This document shows positions 30,871-40,884 of a stretch of DNA of 64,000 bases, piece after piece; position 1 is the stretch's first letter; every line of letters starts with the position of its first letter. Location: the NCBI RefSeq assembly GCF_003641205.1, contig NZ_CP032762.1, forward strand, positions 3,348,001 through 3,412,000, read 5' to 3'. A program made the translations under genes and the position numbers. A model generated the notes under the pieces. It ran no database searches. It worked only from the letters and a program-made list of their open reading frames with translations, and was not told the DNA's origin. The DNA is from Rhodococcus sp. P1Y (lineage in GTDB: Bacteria > Actinomycetota > Actinomycetes > Mycobacteriales > Mycobacteriaceae).

Positions 30871-31683
30871 ATGGCTAATCCTTTCGTCAAGGCCTGGAAG
30901 TACATGATGGCGCTCTTCAATTCCAAGATCGACGAGAAGGCCGACCCCAAGGTTCAGATTCAGCAGGCGATCGAGGACGCGCAGCGGCAGCATCAGGCGC
31001 TGTCTCAGCAAGCTGCGTCGGTGATCGGGAACCAGCGACAGCTGGAGATGAAGCTGAGTCGGCAGCTGGACGAGGTCGAAAAACTGAACGCCAACGCTCG
31101 TCAGGCAGTCACACTCGCCGATCAGGCGGCGACTGCGGGTGATGTCGACAAGGCGACGCAGTACACCAACGCCGCCGAGGCCTTTGCGGCCCAACTGGTC
31201 ACTGCGGAGCAAGGCGTCGAGGATCTCAAGGTCTTGCACGATCAGTCTCTTCAGGCTGCATCGCAGGCGAAGAAGGCCGTCGAGCAGAACGCGATGGCAC
31301 TGCAGGCTAAGGTCGCCGAGCGAACGAAGCTTCTGAGTCAGCTCGAGCAGGCGAAGATGCAGGAGAAGGTCAGCGAATCTCTGCGGTCGATGGACAGTAC
31401 GCTCTCGGCACCCGGAAATACGCCGAGCCTCGACGCCGTCCGCGACAAGATCGAGCGGCGGTACGCCGATGCGCTCGGATCGGCCGAGCTCGCACAGAAC
31501 TCGGTGTCGGGACGAATGATGGAGGTTCAGCAGGCATCGGTCCAGATGGCTGGGCACAGCCGCCTCGAGCAGATCAGGGCGTCCATGGCCGGCGACCAGC
31601 TGCCTTCCGGAAACTCTGCGGCGCAGAAGCCCTCGATTGCCAAGGCGCAGAACACAACTCCAGAGCCCCCGGCGCAGAACTGA
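30871..31683 (+). CDS. pspA: Phage shock protein A homologue (35 kDa antigen type)
   Basis: A 270-residue PspA/IM30 protein, the same length as the mycobacterial 35 kDa antigen. It begins [18 protein letters not shown] and is then almost entirely coiled coil (about 25-220) with a disordered tail. It binds stressed membranes. ATG has GGAGGCAGGA upstream. Together with clgR and pspM it forms the envelope-stress module. Confidence 0.95.
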   Translation: MANPFVKAWKYMMALFNSKIDEKADPKVQIQQAIEDAQRQHQALSQQAASVIGNQRQLEMKLSRQLDEVEKLNANARQAVTLADQAATAGDVDKATQYTNAAEAFAAQLVTAEQGVEDLKVLHDQSLQAASQAKKAVEQNAMALQAKVAERTKLLSQLEQAKMQEKVSESLRSMDSTLSAPGNTPSLDAVRDKIERRYADALGSAELAQNSVSGRMMEVQQASVQMAGHSRLEQIRASMAGDQLPSGNSAAQKPSIAKAQNTTPEPPAQN

Positions 31684-31689
31684 TCGATC

Positions 31690-32523
31690 GTGACCAACGA
31701 GCAGCATGGCCGACCACGAAAGTGGTCGGCCATGCCCGTATCCGAGTCCGTGTCCGCGGTTCGAGGCGCGGCTGAGACTGCCAGACGGTCGGTCGAATCG
31801 GCGGTCGACGCCGTCGGTCGATGGAACGATCCTCGTCTGAAACAGATCCGCCGGATTCGACGGGCGCGGCGTCGCGGTTCATGGCTCGGCGGGGCGTCGG
31901 GCGTATCAGCCGCATCCACCGCAGGGTTGGCTCTGGCGTCAGCTCCGGAGTGGGCGATGTTCGCCACCGGCGGCGGCGCTGCCGTGCTCGCTATTCCTGC
32001 CGTGGCGGCGCTCGGGCGATATCGACGACTCAAAGGCGAACCGCTGCCCGCAGCGCGGCCGGTCAAGACAGTTCTTCCTCCGCGGACCTCGGCCGCCTAC
32101 GAACCGATGCATCGTCTCGCGGGCGCCCAACTCAGCATGTACGAATTGTCCGGCATCTTGATGCGATCGGAATCCATCGACCATGCAGAACTGTCGGAAA
32201 CGACCGAGGTTGCAGCAGCAGCGGCACGTGCCCTGACCGACATGGCGAACGACATCGTCGCGATGGAACGGGCGGCCAGCGGCAGTGCGCGGGCCGCAGG
32301 TCACCTGAGTGCAACGATCTCCACGGCCGCGGCCGAACTGGACAACGGCGTGGACCAATACGAGGAGCTGGTGGCCGCAGCAGCGCGACTGACCGGTCCC
32401 GGTGCACTACCTACCTCCACGGTTGCGGGCCGCAGAGCAGAGCTCATCTCCGCCACCGACCGGCTGGAAGGCTGGGCGAGTGCGCTGGCCGAACTAGCCG
32501 TTATCAGAAGCAAACACTCGTGA
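31690..32523 (+). CDS. pspM: PspM-like membrane protein (Rv2743c-like)
   Basis: A 277-residue protein seven bases after pspA. A basic region (RRIRRARRRG near 54-63) precedes two TM helices (about 66-110), followed by a helical cytosolic domain (about 140-270) rich in Ala and Glu. In M. tuberculosis the gene at this place, PspM, anchors PspA at the membrane. No PspN homologue follows; a small membrane protein comes next instead. Confidence 0.75.
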   Translation: MTNEQHGRPRKWSAMPVSESVSAVRGAAETARRSVESAVDAVGRWNDPRLKQIRRIRRARRRGSWLGGASGVSAASTAGLALASAPEWAMFATGGGAAVLAIPAVAALGRYRRLKGEPLPAARPVKTVLPPRTSAAYEPMHRLAGAQLSMYELSGILMRSESIDHAELSETTEVAAAAARALTDMANDIVAMERAASGSARAAGHLSATISTAAAELDNGVDQYEELVAAAARLTGPGALPTSTVAGRRAELISATDRLEGWASALAELAVIRSKHS

Positions 32524-32628
32524 CGGTCTCAGGGTCTTCCCCCATCTTTCCCTGAACTCCTTGGCGGACCGGGGATTTCGTGAATCCCGCGTGCCAATAT
32601 CGAAGGCACACCAAGGAAAGGGAATCGC

Positions 32629-32802
32629 ATGTTCTGGAAGATACTCGGCATCATCGTCCTCGTCTGGCTGGCCTTCGCGGTGTTGGGCGCCGTCGTCAAG
32701 GGTCTGTTCTGGGTGGCGGTCGCGGGTGCGATCGTGTTCGGGATCTACTGGCTGTTCAAGGCGATCACGGCAGGTAACGATCGCGATCTGACCACGCTGT
32801 GA
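32629..32802 (+). CDS. Small membrane protein, 57 aa
   Basis: ATG 32629 with AAGGAAAGGG nine bases upstream opens a 57-codon frame: MFWKILGIIVLVWLAFAVLG, then a second hydrophobic segment to about residue 45 and a polar end AGNDRDLTTL. Two closely spaced TM helices are predicted. It is 105 bases after pspM and ends four bases before the convergent lipid kinase. Codon use is typical of the genome. It may be a further Psp-module member; family unknown to me. Confidence 0.7.
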   Translation: MFWKILGIIVLVWLAFAVLGAVVKGLFWVAVAGAIVFGIYWLFKAITAGNDRDLTTL

Positions 32803-32806
32803 CCGC

Positions 32807-33697
32807 TCACCGGGCCAAGGCGGAATCGGTACCGACGAGCACGTTCACCGCACCGGGTACGACCTCTGCGACGACGGGTAACGGCGAGAATCGCTCGCCG
32901 TCCGCGTACGCGGTCATTCCCGGCGCGGCGAGGGAAATCCGCGTGGCGCGGTAGGTATCCACCTCGGGTAGCGACACGTGTGTGCCCTTGTAGATCGTGG
33001 GCGACAGGCGCACGAGCCGGCTTCTACTCGACGCGCGGACGACCGTGACATCGAACATCCCGTCGTCGGCTCGGGCATCGGGACATATGGCCATGCCTCC
33101 GCCATAGGTCGGGCCGTTACCGACCGTGACCAGGGTGGCCTCCACCTCGATCGACGTGCCGTCGAGATCCAACGAGTAGGGGATAGGTCGAAACTTGCTC
33201 AACTCCAGCACCATTGCGATGTTGTAGCGCAGCCGACCTGTCGGCCAGCGAAGAGAATTGGCGCGCTCGGTCACGAGGCTGTCGAATCCGCTCGAGAGGA
33301 CTGTTGCGAACCATCGGTCGTGAACTCGGCCGAGGTCCATAGCGCGTACTCTGCCGTCCTCGACGATGTCCGCAGCTGCGGCGGGGTTCGTCAGCGGAAC
33401 GCCGAGCAAGCGCGCGAAGTCGTTGCCGGTACCTGCTGGCGCGACGGCGATCGGTGTCGTGGTGCCCGCTACTGCCTGCAATGCGAGGTTGACGAGGCCG
33501 TCACCTCCGACTGCGATCACCGCGTCGGTTCCTGCTCGAACCGCTCGTCTGGTGGACTCGAGCGCGTCACCCGGTGTCCTGCCTTCGATGCTCACCACAT
33601 GGGTGCCCCGTTCGCGCAACCGGGTGATCACCGCCGCTGCGACTCGAGGCGCTCGACCGTTGCCGGCCGTGGGATTGCTCAGTACGGTCACCGTCAC
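32807..33697 (-). CDS. Diacylglycerol/lipid kinase
   Basis: A 296-residue DAGK-catalytic-domain protein (YegS/DgkB type; like M. tuberculosis Rv2252). Phosphate-binding NPTAGNGRA at 7-15, VGGDGLVN near 63-70, and APAGTGNDFAR near 86-96 are the family motifs. It probably phosphorylates diacylglycerol or a related lipid at the membrane. GTG 33697 overlaps the flavoprotein stop (GTGA), so the two are coupled; the gene order parallels Rv2251-Rv2252. Confidence 0.85.
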   Translation of the reverse strand: MTVTVLSNPTAGNGRAPRVAAAVITRLRERGTHVVSIEGRTPGDALESTRRAVRAGTDAVIAVGGDGLVNLALQAVAGTTTPIAVAPAGTGNDFARLLGVPLTNPAAAADIVEDGRVRAMDLGRVHDRWFATVLSSGFDSLVTERANSLRWPTGRLRYNIAMVLELSKFRPIPYSLDLDGTSIEVEATLVTVGNGPTYGGGMAICPDARADDGMFDVTVVRASSRSRLVRLSPTIYKGTHVSLPEVDTYRATRISLAAPGMTAYADGERFSPLPVVAEVVPGAVNVLVGTDSALAR

Positions 33698-35340
33698 GGG
33701 ATGAGCTTGCCAGGGTTGAGCACTCCTGCGGGGTCCACCGCAGATTTGATCGCGCGCAAGATCGAAGTTCCGATCGGACCGACCTCGGCGGTCATGTAAG
33801 GGAGGTGATCTCGTCCCACGGCATGATGGTGTGTGATCGTGGCATGCGTGTCGATCATCGCCTGTGTCGCGGCGTCCTTTGCGGCCCGCCACTGCGCGGA
33901 CGGATCATCGCCCGCTGCGCAGACGACCGTGAAGTAGAGGGATGCTCCGGTCGGGTAGACGTGCGATATGTGGCACATGACAACAGGAGGAGTGCCGCTC
34001 TCGGTGAGCGTTCCGACGAGTGCATCGGTCACTTCGCTACGTACCCGTGCGAGGGTCGACCACCGTGCGGCGGTCTCCAGCGTCTCGGCAAGGGCACCCG
34101 CATCGAGCAACGCATCGCGGAGGTAAGGCGCATCGAAACGTCCGCGTTCCCAGACTCTGGCCGCCTCGTTCGGATGGACCTCGCCGCCCGACGCGCATAC
34201 GACCGCATCGGCAGCTGCTGCTCGTGCCTGTACGTCGGTGCGGGATCCCTCGAACAATGCAATGGCGACACAGCCCCCGCGAACCGCGGCGCTCTCGCCT
34301 TTGCTGTCGCTGTCGCTGTCGCTGTCGGAGAGAAGTGAGTTGATGCCAGTCTCGGTCTCGTCCGACAACCGTAGAACTGTCGGCTTTGCAGTGTGTGCTG
34401 AAAGGACACGCAATGCGGACACGCCACTGGTGAAGTTGGAAAACCACCAGGCCCGATATTCGGTGTATTCGGGAACGGGGTGGATACGTACGGTCACCGA
34501 CGTGATGATGCCCAGTGTGCCTTCCGAACCGAGGAACACCTGCCGGAGATCAGGCCCGGCTGCCGAGGCCGGTACGTGTCCGCAGGTGATGGTGCCGACC
34601 GGTGTCGCGATGGACAAGGCTTCGACCATCTGATCGAAACGCCCGTACCCGGCCGACGCCTGACCGGACGAGCGGGTCGCCGCGAAGCCACCGATGCTCG
34701 CGAACGCGAATGATTGTGGGAAGTGGCCGAGTGAGAACCCGTGGCGAGCGAGCATGCGTTCGGCCTCGGGGCCGCTGACACCGGCCTCCAATGTCGCGGT
34801 CCGGGACCCTTCGTCGAGATCGGTCAGTGCGTTCATACGGCGCGTGCTGACCGTGACAACCGTGTCGAACCATTCTCGGACCGGATCGACGCCTCCCACG
34901 ACGGACGTTCCTCCGCCGAACGGGACCACCGCGATCGACTCGTCGCTGCAGTAGCGCAGGACTGCTTCGACCTCGTCGGCGTTCGCAGGGAAGACAACGG
35001 CGTCGGGGGCAGGCTGTGGGTCGTTCGATCGCCGCGCCAACAGGTCGAGAGTGCTCTTGCCGCCCAGGTGATATACCCGCACAGTGTCTTCGGAGGACAC
35101 GTGTCCGGGTCCGACGATGCTGCCGAGTGCTCGGCGACGCTCGAGTGACAGGCTCGACCGGGTGAGCGCAGGCTGCGTCGACACGTGATGTGCTCGACCG
35201 GAGGAGATGCCGAGCGCGGCCTGGAGAACGGAGCGGGTCTTCGCGGTCAAAGGGCGCCGCTGGTCGGCAACTCCCCACGCGTCCCACGCCATCGCGGGCC
35301 GCGACGCACCGGGCAACTCGACCGGGGGTAGTTCCTGCAT
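33694..35340 (-). CDS. FAD-linked oxidase, alkyldihydroxyacetonephosphate-synthase-like
   Basis: A 548-residue VAO/PCMH flavoprotein. The FAD domain shows DAVVFPANADEVEAVLRYC and VPFGGGTSVVGG near 130-150; the end VLNPGKLIP is typical of the family. The N-terminal AWDAWGV and overall arrangement resemble AGPS and mycobacterial Rv2251. It may act on glycerol-phosphate lipids together with the coupled lipid kinase. A hexamer repeat encodes an SDSDSDS stretch near residue 340. ATG 35340 sits next to the palindromic operator. Confidence 0.75.
   Translation of the reverse strand: MQELPPVELPGASRPAMAWDAWGVADQRRPLTAKTRSVLQAALGISSGRAHHVSTQPALTRSSLSLERRRALGSIVGPGHVSSEDTVRVYHLGGKSTLDLLARRSNDPQPAPDAVVFPANADEVEAVLRYCSDESIAVVPFGGGTSVVGGVDPVREWFDTVVTVSTRRMNALTDLDEGSRTATLEAGVSGPEAERMLARHGFSLGHFPQSFAFASIGGFAATRSSGQASAGYGRFDQMVEALSIATPVGTITCGHVPASAAGPDLRQVFLGSEGTLGIITSVTVRIHPVPEYTEYRAWWFSNFTSGVSALRVLSAHTAKPTVLRLSDETETGINSLLSDSDSDSDSKGESAAVRGGCVAIALFEGSRTDVQARAAAADAVVCASGGEVHPNEAARVWERGRFDAPYLRDALLDAGALAETLETAARWSTLARVRSEVTDALVGTLTESGTPPVVMCHISHVYPTGASLYFTVVCAAGDDPSAQWRAAKDAATQAMIDTHATITHHHAVGRDHLPYMTAEVGPIGTSILRAIKSAVDPAGVLNPGKLIP
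34303..34326. repeat. Hexanucleotide repeat (GCTGTC)4
   Basis: Four exact GCTGTC units inside the flavoprotein gene encode alternating Asp-Ser. Copy number could vary by slippage in steps of two residues without shifting frame. Confidence 0.8.
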
Positions 35341-35350
35341 GATCTATAGT

Positions 35351-35375
35351 GTTACATAAGTTGTATATTTGTAAC
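35351..35375. promoter_or_regulatory. TetR-type operator between flavoprotein and TetR genes
   Basis: GTTACA (35351-35356), 13 bases, TGTAAC (35370-35375). The A+T-rich dyad lies 10-35 bases from the flavoprotein start, where it would cover the minus-strand promoter, and 70 bases upstream of the divergent TetR gene. It is the natural binding site for that regulator. Confidence 0.6.
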
Positions 35376-35444
35376 CCGACCTGCCGATATCGACTCGAAA
35401 GGCATCGAACTCGGCACTGTGGTCCATCGAACGAGGTGTAGACA

Positions 35445-36056
35445 GTGAGCGAGCAGTCCGTTGCCGAGGGTGAAACGTCGGCGGTTCCCACGTTCACCGT
35501 CGAAGATCAGGTGCTCGACGCTGCGCGCTCGTGCATTCTCGAACACGGCGTCCGGCGTACAACTCTCGCCGAAATCGCTCGCAGGGCTCAGGTGAGTCGT
35601 CCGACGGTGTACCGACGATGGGCGGACACCCGCGCGGTCGTGTCGAGTCTGCTCACTCGCGAAATCGGTTCGGTGATGCCGACATTCGATGTTCACTCAT
35701 CGGTGCGCCCGCAGATCACCACCGCGACAGAAGACGTGGCGAACAAGATTCGTGTCCATCCGCTTTTCGTCAAGATCCTCGAGTCCGACCCTGACATACT
35801 GTCCACCTACATACTGCACAGGCTCGGCACGAGCCAGTCGGCCATCGTCGACACGCTCGCGCCGATACTGGAAGTCGGCCAGCGAGATTCGTCGGTTCGG
35901 GCGGGCAACACACGACACATGGCCACGGTCGTTCTGTTGATGGTCCAGTCGGCTGTTCAGTCGGCCGATATGGTTGCGCAACGCATCTCCGGTGTCGATC
36001 TCGTCGAGGAAATCGCGTACGCGGTCGATACCTATCTGCGACCACCGACTCCGTGA
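35445..36056 (+). CDS. TetR-family regulator
   Basis: A 203-residue regulator. N-terminal HTH at about 22-68: LDAARSCILEHGVRRTTLAEIA then AQVSRPTVYRRWADTRAV. The C-terminal ligand domain is helical. GTG start has CGAGGTG upstream. Its stop overlaps the glpD start (GTGA). The arrangement flavoprotein, TetR, glpD matches mycobacterial Rv2251-Rv2250c-Rv2249c, so it probably controls both divergent arms in response to a lipid or glycerol metabolite. Confidence 0.85.
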   Translation: MSEQSVAEGETSAVPTFTVEDQVLDAARSCILEHGVRRTTLAEIARRAQVSRPTVYRRWADTRAVVSSLLTREIGSVMPTFDVHSSVRPQITTATEDVANKIRVHPLFVKILESDPDILSTYILHRLGTSQSAIVDTLAPILEVGQRDSSVRAGNTRHMATVVLLMVQSAVQSADMVAQRISGVDLVEEIAYAVDTYLRPPTP

Positions 36057-37603
36057 CGGACGCCAGTTCTGCGCTCCACGCAGGCAGGCGCCAACGGGAG
36101 CTCGAGTCGGTCTGGAACGGTGATGCAATCGACGTGCTGGTCGTCGGCGGCGGAATCACCGGAGCGGGAATCGCCCTGGACGCGGCGTCGCGGGGTTTGA
36201 GGGTGGTGCTGGTCGAAAAGCACGATCTTGCGTTCGGCACCAGTCGGTGGAGTTCGAAACTCGTGCACGGCGGCCTTCGTTACCTCGCATCGGGTCAGTT
36301 GGCCATCGCGTACGAAAGCGCAGCCGAGCGCGGGATTCTGATGACTCGTACCGCGCCCCATCTCGTCCGACCCCTTCCACAGATCGTTCCTCTCTACCCG
36401 TCTCAATCACGAACAGGAGAGGCGATCATTCGGGCCGGACTGTCGATGGGTGATGTCTTGCGCGCCATCGTAGGCACCGCGGCGTCCGTTCTGCCTCGCG
36501 CCGACAGAATTTCCCGGGCCGACGTCGTGTCCGCCGCTCCGACCGTGAGGCGTACAGGGTTACGAGGCGGGGCCAGGTCCTGGGACGGACAACTGGTCGA
36601 CGATGCGCGATTGGTGGTCGCCGTCGCTCGCACGTCGGCGAAGTTCGGCGCGTCGATCCTGACCGGGGTGAGCGCATCGCAGGTCGATCGAACGTCGGCA
36701 GTGCTTCGCGACGAGGCAACCGGTGAGACGACGCGCGTCCGTGCGAGGGTTGTGATCAACGCAGCCGGTGTGTGGGCGGCCGAGGTCGATCCTCGAATCT
36801 CGTTGCGGCCCAGCCGAGGGACACACTTGGTGTTCGACGCGGCATCGTTCGGCGGACTGACGTGTTCTCTTGCTGTACCTGTTCCGGGAGAACGAACGCG
36901 ATTCGTCTTCGCGCTGCCGGCGCCGCTCGGGCGTGTGTACGTCGGCCTCACGGACGAGGCTGCCGCGGGACCCGTACCCGATGTGCCCGTCGCGACAGAG
37001 TCGGAGATCGACTTCCTTCTCGACGTCCTTGCAACCGTGATCTCCCCGGCGCTGTCGCGTGCCGATGTCATCGGGACCTTCGCCGGATTGCGGCCGCTAC
37101 TCGACTCCGGTGACGGGCCGTCCTCGGATCTCTCGCGCAGGCATGCTGTACTCGACGACGGTGATGGTCCGATCGGGATCGTCGGCGGGAAGCTGACCAC
37201 GTACCGTCTGATGGCGCAACACGCCACCGATGCTGCTGTTCGGGCGGCACGCTTGTCTGCGGTGGGATGTCGCACTACATCCATACCGCTTGTCGGAGCC
37301 GCAACGCGGGCCGTGTTGAACGAGATGCGCGAGCCCGCGACACTCGTGCGCAGGTACGGTGCCGAGGCAACTCTGGTGCGGGCCTTGGCCGAGACGATGT
37401 CGGATGGCATGGCGCCCATCGCCGATGGAATCGACGTCTGTGCGGCTGAATTGGCCTTCTCGGTGCGTTACGAGGGCGCTCGTACGGTTGCCGACCTTCT
37501 CGATCGACGGACCAGGATCGGACTCGTCGAGGCCGACCGGGTACGTACTGTCTCGGTAGCGAAAAGGGTTCTCGACGACCATCTCGATTCGCCCGCCCGT
37601 TGA
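36053..37603 (+). CDS. glpD: Glycerol-3-phosphate dehydrogenase (FAD)
   Basis: A 516-residue membrane-associated flavoenzyme oxidising glycerol-3-phosphate to dihydroxyacetone phosphate. FAD motif VVGGGITGAGIALDAA near 28-43, then RWSSKLVHGGLRYL, both typical of GlpD. Length fits. Translationally coupled to the TetR gene. It may be the glpD1-type paralogue given the mycobacterial order, with substrate supply linked to the AGPS-like protein. Confidence 0.9.
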   Translation: MTDASSALHAGRRQRELESVWNGDAIDVLVVGGGITGAGIALDAASRGLRVVLVEKHDLAFGTSRWSSKLVHGGLRYLASGQLAIAYESAAERGILMTRTAPHLVRPLPQIVPLYPSQSRTGEAIIRAGLSMGDVLRAIVGTAASVLPRADRISRADVVSAAPTVRRTGLRGGARSWDGQLVDDARLVVAVARTSAKFGASILTGVSASQVDRTSAVLRDEATGETTRVRARVVINAAGVWAAEVDPRISLRPSRGTHLVFDAASFGGLTCSLAVPVPGERTRFVFALPAPLGRVYVGLTDEAAAGPVPDVPVATESEIDFLLDVLATVISPALSRADVIGTFAGLRPLLDSGDGPSSDLSRRHAVLDDGDGPIGIVGGKLTTYRLMAQHATDAAVRAARLSAVGCRTTSIPLVGAATRAVLNEMREPATLVRRYGAEATLVRALAETMSDGMAPIADGIDVCAAELAFSVRYEGARTVADLLDRRTRIGLVEADRVRTVSVAKRVLDDHLDSPAR

Positions 37604-37621
37604 CTGTGGCACGCTGAGCGC

Positions 37622-38770
37622 GTGCGAGTAGCGGTAGTGGCAGGCCCCGACCCCGGGCACGCGTTTCCGGCGATTGCGCTCTGCCTGAAATTCGAGGCTG
37701 CGGGCGATGAAGCCGTGCTGTTCACCGGTACGAGGTGGGTCGAGACGGCGCGCGCCGCGGGGATCGACGCTCGACCTCTCAGAGGGCTCACGCCCCGCCC
37801 CGAGGACGACGACATGGATGCCGGTCAGCGTATTCATTCCAGGGCAGCGTTCATCGCGACCGAGCTGGTACCCGATCTGCGGGGCATCGACGTCGATCTG
37901 GTTGTGTCCGACATTTTGACCGCCGGTGGTGGTTTGGCGGCAGAATCGCTGGGGATCGCGTGGGTCGAGTTGTCGCCGCATCCGTTGTACGCACCGTCGA
38001 AAGGGCTGCCCCCCATCGGAAGTGGACTAGCTCCCGGAACGGGCATTCGTGGCAGGCTGCGGGACACGTTTATGAGAGCAGCGACGGGACGTTCGATTGC
38101 GCAGGGTAAGGCACAGCGAAGTGCCGCTCGGGTGGGGATCGGGCTGCCCGCCGAGGATCCGGGGCCTGCAGCCCGGTTGATCGCGACCATCCCTGCGTTG
38201 GAGGTGCCGCGCCCGGACTGGCCGATCGAAGCCCACGTGGTCGGGCCGTTGCTCTGGGAGCCGACCGAGGACGTTCTGGACCTGCCGCTTGGGTCCGGCC
38301 CTGTGGTGGTGGTTGCGCCGTCGACCGCGTTCACCGGCGCCGACGGCATGTTGGAGATGGCGCTCCAGGGTCTCGACGGCAGCGGTACACGCGTTGTCGC
38401 GTCGATGCTCGACGAGCCACCTGCGGATTTGCCGAGCTGGGCCGCAGCCGGTCTCGGCAGGCAAGACGATCTGCTGAGCCAAGCCGACGTGGTGGTGTGC
38501 GGAAGTGGCCACGGTCTGTTGGCGAAGTCGCTGCTCCACGGCGTACCGGTAGTGGCGGTGCCGGGAGGCGGGGACCAGTGGGAGCTGGCCAATCGCGCTG
38601 CGCGACAGGGCAGTGCCGTCATCGTGCGCCCTGCCAGCCCCGAGTCGATCGGAGACGCGGTGAGGCGAGTGCTGGCCGATCCGAGTTTCGCGCACGCGGC
38701 CTCCGCTGCGGCAGCGAGTTCGGGTCGCGTCGAGGATCCAGTCGCCGTATGCCGTGCAGTGCTGGCCTGA
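37622..38770 (+). CDS. GT-B glycosyltransferase (MGT type, Rv2739c-like)
   Basis: A 382-residue UGT/MurG-like transferase. N-terminal AGPDPGHAFPAIAL and the C-terminal donor-site block SQADVVVCGSGHGLLAKSLLHGVPVVAVPGGGDQ fit the family. An equivalent gene precedes DUF3046 and recA in mycobacteria. Acceptor and sugar unknown. Confidence 0.8.
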   Translation: MRVAVVAGPDPGHAFPAIALCLKFEAAGDEAVLFTGTRWVETARAAGIDARPLRGLTPRPEDDDMDAGQRIHSRAAFIATELVPDLRGIDVDLVVSDILTAGGGLAAESLGIAWVELSPHPLYAPSKGLPPIGSGLAPGTGIRGRLRDTFMRAATGRSIAQGKAQRSAARVGIGLPAEDPGPAARLIATIPALEVPRPDWPIEAHVVGPLLWEPTEDVLDLPLGSGPVVVVAPSTAFTGADGMLEMALQGLDGSGTRVVASMLDEPPADLPSWAAAGLGRQDDLLSQADVVVCGSGHGLLAKSLLHGVPVVAVPGGGDQWELANRAARQGSAVIVRPASPESIGDAVRRVLADPSFAHAASAAAASSGRVEDPVAVCRAVLA

Positions 38771-38793
38771 TCACGCTTCGGTACGGTTGTACT

Positions 38794-38988
38794 GTGCGAT
38801 TGACTGAATTTCGAGAATTGCTCGTCGACGAGTTCGGCCAGATGCGAGGTGACTCCATTCTCGCCGACCACGTCATCACGAGTCTCGAGGGACGCACAGG
38901 CGCCGAAGCGATCGAAGCAGGAGTCGATCCCCGCGAGGTGTGGCGAGCACTGTGCAGTGAGTTCGACGTTCCTCGCTCTCGGTGGTGA
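38794..38988 (+). CDS. DUF3046 protein
   Basis: A 64-residue protein: LTEFRELLVDEFG, a central HVITSLEGRTGAEAIEAGV and a C-terminal WRALCSEFDVP. Always found near recA in actinobacteria (Rv2738c). GTG 38794 follows TACGGT (38782-38787) by six bases and lacks an SD, so it is probably leaderless. Function unknown. Confidence 0.85.
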   Translation: MRLTEFRELLVDEFGQMRGDSILADHVITSLEGRTGAEAIEAGVDPREVWRALCSEFDVPRSRW

Positions 38989-39029
38989 CCGAAGTTCTCC
39001 ACGGCGTGTCGGAGCGTCGGGTTGCACAA

Positions 39030-39043
39030 TCGAACACGTGTTC
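39030..39043. promoter_or_regulatory. recA: LexA box upstream of recA
   Basis: TCGAACACGTGTTC matches the actinobacterial SOS consensus TCGAAC-N4-GTTCGA in all but the last two bases. It lies about 130 bases before recA, upstream of a second damage-type promoter. Confidence 0.85.
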
Positions 39044-39106
39044 CCCTATGCTGAGTTCACTCGGTTGTGCTGCGGGACGACGCGTGGATGCGCGCCCAGA
39101 CGTTTC

Positions 39107-39129
39107 TTGTCGGTACCTGGCTCTACCGT
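39107..39129 (+). promoter_or_regulatory. recA: RecA-NDp (PafBC-type) promoter of recA
   Basis: TTGTCGGTA (39107-39115), exactly eight bases, then TACCGT (39124-39129) fits the mycobacterial LexA-independent damage motif TTGTCRGTG-N8-TANNNT. Transcription would start about 35 bases before recA. Confidence 0.75.
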
Positions 39130-39170
39130 TACCGACAACACGCTGAACGAGACCACACTAGGAGATCACG

Positions 39171-40208
<1,038 letters not shown>

Positions 40209-40225
40209 TCGCGGAGTAGCTCGAC

Positions 40226-40777
40226 GTGGAGCCGGAACAAGACGGCGGCGGAACCGAAGCGCAGGCGAAAGATGTCTGCCTTCGGTTGCTGACCGACCGG
40301 GCCCGCAGTAGGCACGAACTCGAAACCAGGTTGGCCAAGAAGGGATTCAGTGCCGCAATCGCTACCGCGGTGCTGGATCGCTTGGCCGCCGCGAAGTTGG
40401 TCGATGACGCAGCATTCGCGGAACAATGGGTACATTCGCGCCACACTTACGCGGGCAAAGGCAAGAACGCGCTGAGCCGCGAGCTTCGTGAAAAGGGTGT
40501 CAGCCCCGAACACTCCGTTGCCGCGCTCGATCAGATCGAGCCGGAAGACGAGCGCGAACGCGCAATCGAGTTGGTGCGCAAGAAGTGTCGCACTGTATCC
40601 TTGCCCGACTCCGCCGACCCGGACGCACGCGCCGAGCGCGACAAGGTGGTTCGCCGGTTGGTGGGCATGCTCGCGCGCCGCGGTTATTCGCAGGGTATGG
40701 CGTTCGCGGTGGTCAAAGAGCAGCTCGACGAGTTGGGCGCAGAAACCGAAGACTTCGACGGTGAACGTTACGGGTGA
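40226..40777 (+). CDS. recX: Regulatory protein RecX
   Basis: A 183-residue RecA modulator made of three-helix repeats: LLTDRARSRHELETRLAKKGF, FAEQWVHSRHTYAGKGKNAL and the third VVRRLVGMLARRGYSQGMAF. Co-transcribed with recA; a strong hairpin ends the unit. Confidence 0.92.
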   Translation: MEPEQDGGGTEAQAKDVCLRLLTDRARSRHELETRLAKKGFSAAIATAVLDRLAAAKLVDDAAFAEQWVHSRHTYAGKGKNALSRELREKGVSPEHSVAALDQIEPEDERERAIELVRKKCRTVSLPDSADPDARAERDKVVRRLVGMLARRGYSQGMAFAVVKEQLDELGAETEDFDGERYG

Positions 40778-40811
40778 TCGTCCACCCGTAACCCGAGTTC
40801 CCGCCGAACAC

Positions 40812-40852
40812 ACGAGGCCCGTAACACCTTCCGCAGGTGTTACGGGCCTCGT
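40812..40852. terminator. Bidirectional terminator between recX and gluD
   Basis: An 18-bp perfect stem (40812-40829 with 40835-40852) with a five-base loop lies between convergent operons. A long T run is absent. Confidence 0.9.
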
Positions 40853-40884
40853 TCATGTGCCGACGTCCGATCGCGAGCGACCTG

